Assembly (NCBI GenBank): GCA_016882195.1
Contig: VGLU01000001.1
Span: 38,001-102,000, forward strand
DNA: 64,000 nt
Reading direction: 5' to 3'
Origin: Thermoproteota archaeon
GTDB lineage: Archaea; Thermoproteota; Methanomethylicia; Methanomethylicales; Methanomethylicaceae
Part shown: positions 59,544-64,000 of the stretch, piece by piece
How the letters are laid out: each line of letters opens with the position of its first letter
Position numbering within the stretch: the stretch's first letter is position 1
The notes under the pieces: generated by a model
The model's input: the letters and a program-made list of their open reading frames with translations, nothing else
What the model was told of the DNA's origin: nothing
Database searches by the model: none
Position numbers and translations under genes: made by a program

Positions 59544-60467
59544 TTATTTTCCCCCCTCTACCTTTGAGATGAGCTTGCTGGGGGACGTAGTCCTGAAGAC
59601 GTCCATCCCAAACTCCTCTGGCTTGTAGCCGAACGCCAGCGCCAAGATCTCCGAGAGGTGGACTATCGGGACGTCAAAGCCCTGTGGGAGCTGACCGGTT
59701 GGGTCACCCTCATCCTCCAAGATCTTGATCCCCCTGTCGAACTGGTCGTAGCAGCCCGAGCATATTATCGCGATGGCATCGACGCCTAGGTCCTGCGCCA
59801 GCTTGAACTTCTTGAAGACATTGCGGTAGATGGATGTCTTGGGGTCCGCGAAGTATAGCAGGAGTCCGCAGCACATGGAGTCGTACGGTGTGTCGACTAG
59901 CTCCACGCCACACGCCTCCAGGATCTCGTCGAAGTACCTCGGCATGACATCGTTGCCAAGCTTCCTCGCGTGGCAGCCTATGTGCCTCATCATCCGAAGG
60001 TTGAGCGGCTTCTTTATGGACTTCCTGATCTTGTCGAGCCCGACATCCTCATACAGAACCTGAAGGAAGTGCTTGACTTGCACAGTCCCCTCGAGCCTCA
60101 TGTTCGCCTTGGCGAGGTGCTTGTTCACCATAGCCATCTTCTCGGGCTCGTCCAACAGCTCCTCAAGAGTCTCGTAGTGCGTTATCCAGCATCCGTTGCA
60201 CGAGTCCACTAGGGTTACGCCCTGCTTCTCTGCTAGCGCCAAGTTCTGCCCGGTGAGGGTCAGCCATGTGTCCGGATCGATCGCCTTCCAGACTCCGGGC
60301 CTGACGCAGCAGAGCGTCTCCTTCATATAGTCCCAGCTGAGACCCAGCTTCTCGGCGACCAAGAAGGTTGCCTTCTCGGCCCACGGCATCTTAGCCGGCA
60401 TGACGCAACCCAAGAAGTAACCGTACTTCTCGTTCGAGGCATTAGTCTTTGATTTTGAAGCGGTCAC
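59544..60467 (-). CDS. HdrB-like protein, two CCG domains
   Basis: FLGCVMP...LCCVRP...DSCNGC and RHIGCHARK...DSMCCGLL...ICSGCYDQF. Confidence 0.88.
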   Translation of the reverse strand: MTASKSKTNASNEKYGYFLGCVMPAKMPWAEKATFLVAEKLGLSWDYMKETLCCVRPGVWKAIDPDTWLTLTGQNLALAEKQGVTLVDSCNGCWITHYETLEELLDEPEKMAMVNKHLAKANMRLEGTVQVKHFLQVLYEDVGLDKIRKSIKKPLNLRMMRHIGCHARKLGNDVMPRYFDEILEACGVELVDTPYDSMCCGLLLYFADPKTSIYRNVFKKFKLAQDLGVDAIAIICSGCYDQFDRGIKILEDEGDPTGQLPQGFDVPIVHLSEILALAFGYKPEEFGMDVFRTTSPSKLISKVEGGK

Positions 60468-60482
60468 TCTGTTCCCTCCATA

Positions 60483-60842
60483 TCAATACTTGTAAACCCT
60501 CTTCTCCGGGTCAAAGGCGAGCTTCTTGCCTGTCCCCATGTCCTTCATAATCTCGCGCTTCTTCTCCGCCTGCTCCGTGAACTTGTGTGCCGTAGGCGGC
60601 ATCGGATCCAAGTTTGCGGCCTTCCGCGCCCCCGAGACGTCCTCTGTTATTGGGTAGACGAGCCCCTGCTCGAAGTCCCTCTTGAGGGAGGGCTTCGCCG
60701 CGTCCGGGGCCGTGGCGTTGAACGGCCTTCTCCATGGATGCTTCACCATCTCATCCTCGAGCCTGTGCTCAGTCACCTTCTTCGCAGAATCAAGAAGGCG
60801 GGTAAAACTTTTCATTGGCTTCTCTTGCTCCATCTCAGACAC
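60483..60842 (-). CDS. Cys-free charged protein in hydrogenase-Hdr operon (119 aa)
   Basis: Compact operon; overlaps the upstream ferredoxin gene by 8 bp. Confidence 0.7.
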   Translation of the reverse strand: MSEMEQEKPMKSFTRLLDSAKKVTEHRLEDEMVKHPWRRPFNATAPDAAKPSLKRDFEQGLVYPITEDVSGARKAANLDPMPPTAHKFTEQAEKKREIMKDMGTGKKLAFDPEKRVYKY

Positions 60843-61359
60843 CCCTCAACTTCTTTACGTAATCGAATGCCTCCCTTCTGGGGAGAAGTTGCAGCGCGTT
60901 TGTGCTGCACATCTTGACGCAGTTTGGATACTCCCCGTTGCAAAGGTCACACTTCACGTAGATCTTCTTGGTATTGTCCAGCCTTGGGACGGCTATCGGG
61001 CAGGTCTGGGCGCATATGCCGCACCCTATGCACTTCAGTGGGGAGATCCTCACTATGCCCAAGTGGTCCTTGTAGATCGCCTCCCTCGGGCAGGCAGCCA
61101 GGCACATGGGGTAAACGCAGTGGGAGCAGTTGGCGTTCACCCAGGACCCCGGCGTGGCGGGGTTATCGTTGACGTAAAGGAGAGCATAGTTGATGTCGAA
61201 GGTCTTGAAGTGGCTGTAGGCGCAGCCCACCATGCACTGCATGCACCCGGTGCAGAATTCTGGATTGTGGATAATTACGTTCTCCGTCACATTCTCGTTG
61301 GCTATAGGCACCAGCACTGGTGCACTCAGCCTCTTTGAAACTTTAACTTTTAGTGCCAT
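60835..61359 (-). CDS. Four-cluster polyferredoxin (HycB/CooF/DMSO reductase beta-like)
   Basis: CTGCMQCMVGC, CSHCVYPMCLAACP, CIGCGICAQTCP, CDLCNGEYPNCVKMC. Confidence 0.9.
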   Translation of the reverse strand: MALKVKVSKRLSAPVLVPIANENVTENVIIHNPEFCTGCMQCMVGCAYSHFKTFDINYALLYVNDNPATPGSWVNANCSHCVYPMCLAACPREAIYKDHLGIVRISPLKCIGCGICAQTCPIAVPRLDNTKKIYVKCDLCNGEYPNCVKMCSTNALQLLPRREAFDYVKKLRGV

Positions 61360-61368
61360 ACGGACCGC

Positions 61369-61821
61369 CTACTTTTGACCCTCTTTCTTGCCTCCCATAT
61401 CCACGAGATAGTAACCCACGCCCAATACGAAGGCGCCAAGCGCTATTAGGTTCACATACAACGGCACGGCCTTTATCAGGGATATGAGCTGCAAAGCCCA
61501 AAAGACGAGAACGCTGACGGCCAAAAGGGTGATGTGCATCCTTGGCATCTTCGGGCGGTAGACCTGTTCGTTGCTGATGTAAGGCTCCTTGGCGAGACCG
61601 CTGTAGTAGATCGACTCGGCCTTGATGTTTCTGGGGAATACCCCAGGGATAAAGCTCAAGAATAGAAGCGTGATAACGGCGACCAAGGTCAGCTCCACAA
61701 AGGCAAGGTTCATCACTGGGTGTGCGTAGAGGCTTGCATAGACGCTCCCCACGAGCCCTATGACGACCAGTGCCGAGGAGATAAGCAGAGAAATTCTCTC
61801 TGAAGAGGTGTAAGAAACCAT
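61369..61821 (-). CDS. Membrane protein (about 4 TM), first gene of the hydrogenase-Hdr operon
   Basis: Four hydrophobic segments in two pairs; compact operon. Confidence 0.7.
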   Translation of the reverse strand: MVSYTSSERISLLISSALVVIGLVGSVYASLYAHPVMNLAFVELTLVAVITLLFLSFIPGVFPRNIKAESIYYSGLAKEPYISNEQVYRPKMPRMHITLLAVSVLVFWALQLISLIKAVPLYVNLIALGAFVLGVGYYLVDMGGKKEGQK

Positions 61822-61884
61822 TATTTTTCCTCCTCTTTCAGTTGGCGCTTTTTCAGTATATAAAACATTTTACCATTCGCCACC

Positions 61885-61920
61885 TAATGGTATCCCTTGG
61901 CCTATGAGGAAATACCATTA
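61885..61920. promoter_or_regulatory. Perfect dyad TAATGGTAT-N18-ATACCATTA upstream of hydrogenase-Hdr operon
   Basis: 9-bp perfect inverted repeat read directly, 64 bp upstream of the first start codon. Confidence 0.55.
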
Positions 61921-62042
61921 CGTTTTAAATCGTGGAATTGGTCGAATATAAGGGTTACGACAAAGTAATATTTTAGTTACAAAAATGTACAAAGATGAAA
62001 GTAAAGAACAGTGTTATATTTTGTAATTTGTGGCCCTGCAGG

Positions 62043-62282
62043 CTACTCGGAGATTATATCCTCTTCGGTGGCGCGGCACTTGTTGAACTTCAGTACGTAC
62101 GTGCCCTTCTTCTTCCCTGGGGCTATCTCGCCCTCTTCCATGAGCCTCTTCACAACGCCCTCTGGATCCTTGAGGCCCGCCCTCTTCAGCTTCTGCATAA
62201 GGCCGTCCTTCGTCTCTATGTAGTTGCCCGTGGAGCAGAGGTAGGCGTATCCTTTATCATAATCCACTTTGTTCATTACCAT
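62043..62282 (-). CDS. Small hypothetical protein (79 aa)
   Basis: Coding-like ORF, MVMNKVDYDKGYAYLCSTGNYIETKDGLMQKLKRAGL. Confidence 0.6.
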   Translation of the reverse strand: MVMNKVDYDKGYAYLCSTGNYIETKDGLMQKLKRAGLKDPEGVVKRLMEEGEIAPGKKKGTYVLKFNKCRATEEDIISE

Positions 62283-62477
62283 ATCCCCTGATCTTTCAGG
62301 GAGAATATCCCATTGAATGCATATAAGCCTTTAACAAATACAGTCCCAGGCGGTCGGCCTCCGGCTCTTTGCCCGTCCGGTACGAATTGTGTACAAATAG
62401 ATAGAACTTATTACATTAGACCAAGAAGTGTATAAATAGACCAAAGACACCGTAGATAACTGCGTAATAACCAAAGT

Positions 62478-63029
62478 GTGGTGCGGAAATTGAGCGAATC
62501 TGCTGAATCGACGTTAAGGACGTTTAGACTGGATGCAGATGTCATAAAGGGACTTGAGGAAGAGGCGAAGAGGCAGGGTGCGACCGTAAACGGGCTCGCG
62601 TGCAGAGTGTTAAAGAATTACGTCAAGATTAGGGCAAAGCTGGAGCCCTTCGGCATAGTGTGTCTGGCTAAGAGCGACATCGTTGAGCTGATAAACAGCC
62701 TTGATGCGGATGCCCTTGCCAAGACGGCCTCAAAGATCGGAGGTTTGATCGCAAAGGAGATCATAATCCAGCTTTATGGAGAGCTCTCACCAGAGAACTT
62801 CAAGCAGTTTCTTGAGACCGTGATCTGCAGCTTTGGGGATTGGGCCGCTTACTCCGAGGATGTAAAAGAGGGCTACTACGAGATAAGGCTCGGCCACAAC
62901 ATGGGACAGAAGTGGTCGATATTCCTTCGAAACTACGTAGATGCCGCTTTGATGGTGATCACGGGCAAGAAGACGGAGTTCAAGTACGTCTCAAATTATA
63001 GCGTCATATTCAACCTTAAGATCCGCTAG
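62478..63029 (+). CDS. Ribbon-helix-helix-like regulator with C-terminal sensor-like domain
   Basis: RTFRLDADVIKGLEEEAKRQGATVNGLACRVLKNYV then an about 130-aa domain. Confidence 0.6.
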   Translation: MVRKLSESAESTLRTFRLDADVIKGLEEEAKRQGATVNGLACRVLKNYVKIRAKLEPFGIVCLAKSDIVELINSLDADALAKTASKIGGLIAKEIIIQLYGELSPENFKQFLETVICSFGDWAAYSEDVKEGYYEIRLGHNMGQKWSIFLRNYVDAALMVITGKKTEFKYVSNYSVIFNLKIR

Positions 63030-63146
63030 CGATGCCGTCATGGATCGCCAGAGGAGACAGCGGTCTTTAGTCCTTGCTGTGAATCGCTAGCCAGCCTAGC
63101 AAAGGGTTAAGAATAAGATGGAAATATCAAGTTTTGGAGGGTTGTT

Positions 63147-64000
63147 ATGCCCGTTTGCCCCATCGACACCGGAAGGTATGGCAGCCCGGAGATGAAGGCG
63201 TTATTTGAGGATGAGAGCAGGCTCCAGAAGCTCCTTGACGTGGAGGCAGCTCTGGCAGAGGCCCACGCCAGAGTCGGCGAGATACCCAAAGCGGCTGCCG
63301 ATGAGATCAAGAGGAGGGCGGTCGTAGGCGTCGTCACGCTGGAGAAGGTGAAGGAGAGGGAGAAGAAGACCCACCACGACATAATGGCGATGGTCGAGGT
63401 CCTTGCCGAGGAGTGCGGCGAGTACGGCAAGTACGTCCACTGGGGGGCTACGAGCTACGATATCGTGGATACCGCCTGGGCACTGACCATGAGGGGCGGC
63501 GTCTCCATACTGAAGAAGAGGGTGGGGGATCTGAGGGACGTCCTCTGCGATCTGGCCACGGAGAACAGGGACCTCGTGATGGTAGGGAGGACACATGGAC
63601 AGCACGCCACGCCCATAACGTTCGGCTTCAAGATGGCGGTGTACGCCGCCGAGGCCGGGAGGAACCTGGAGAGGCTGGGCGATCTGGAGAGGAGACTCAT
63701 CGTGGGAAAGATGAGCGGCGCCGTAGGGACCATGGCGAGCCAGGGCGAGGGGGCCCTCGACATAGAGCAACTGATTATGAAGGAGCTCAGGATAAGGCCG
63801 GCGGTGATCACGACCCAGATCGTCTGCCGGGACAGGATAGCGGAGTTCGTCTGCTGGGCGGCGGTCACGGCGTCGAGCCTGGACAGGATCTCGACGGAGA
63901 TAAGAAACCTGCAGAGGACCGAGATCCTGGAGGTGGCTGAGGGGTTCGAGGCGAAGTCACAGGTGGGGAGTAGCACGATGCCCCACAAGCAGAACCCTGT
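63147..64000 (+). CDS. purB: Adenylosuccinate lyase, 3' end outside window
   Basis: MPVCPIDTGRYGSPEMKALFEDESRLQKLLDVEAALAEAHA ... GRTHGQHATPITFG ... SSTMPHKQNP; not in the ORF track because there is no stop in the window. Confidence 0.92.
   Translation, partial: MPVCPIDTGRYGSPEMKALFEDESRLQKLLDVEAALAEAHARVGEIPKAAADEIKRRAVVGVVTLEKVKEREKKTHHDIMAMVEVLAEECGEYGKYVHWGATSYDIVDTAWALTMRGGVSILKKRVGDLRDVLCDLATENRDLVMVGRTHGQHATPITFGFKMAVYAAEAGRNLERLGDLERRLIVGKMSGAVGTMASQGEGALDIEQLIMKELRIRPAVITTQIVCRDRIAEFVCWAAVTASSLDRISTEIRNLQRTEILEVAEGFEAKSQVGSSTMPHKQNP

Noticed and set aside
62341-62400. Possible tRNA-like GC-rich segment (CAGGCGGTCGGCCTCCGGC)
   Set aside because: No acceptor stem, T-loop GTTCRA or anticodon arm can be assembled
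1-64000. CRISPR arrays, rRNA operons, prophage
   Set aside because: No regularly spaced direct repeats, rRNA-like conserved blocks or phage structural genes were seen in the window

Overview
The window is 64 kb of gene-dense DNA, almost certainly archaeal. Supporting genes include an Nre-family protein with a PIP box, a UPF0282 MBL protein, the ADP-forming acyl-CoA synthetase alpha subunit, an AbrB-PhoU regulator and ATP-grasp PurT/PurD. Main blocks: (1) a cytosolic sulfhydrogenase-type [NiFe] hydrogenase operon (HydB/G/D/A-like) followed by a thioredoxin-like protein; (2) MFS transporters, one truncated at an apparent deletion junction with a winged-helix gene; (3) a radical SAM plus Nre repair pair; (4) a metal locus with a Cu+-ATPase, a Cys-rich ferredoxin and a 48-aa YHS protein; (5) a nickel ECF transporter operon ending in nikR; (6) a purine biosynthesis operon (purC-purF1-purF2-purD-purT-purE-purS-purL-purQ), with purM and purB further downstream, in which the second PurF has lost its glutaminase active site; (7) a pst/phoU phosphate locus divergent from an AbrB-PhoU regulator, with a dense TATATACTA motif cluster between them; (8) an AT-rich permease island next to structured IS200/IS605-end-like sequence; (9) an 8-gene operon combining a membrane-bound group 4 [NiFe] hydrogenase with a HycB-like polyferredoxin and a complete HdrB-like (two CCG domain) subunit, the best candidate for an undescribed energy-converting complex. 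I found no rRNA, tRNA or CRISPR array. All calls come from reading the supplied sequence and translations, and no database search was run.
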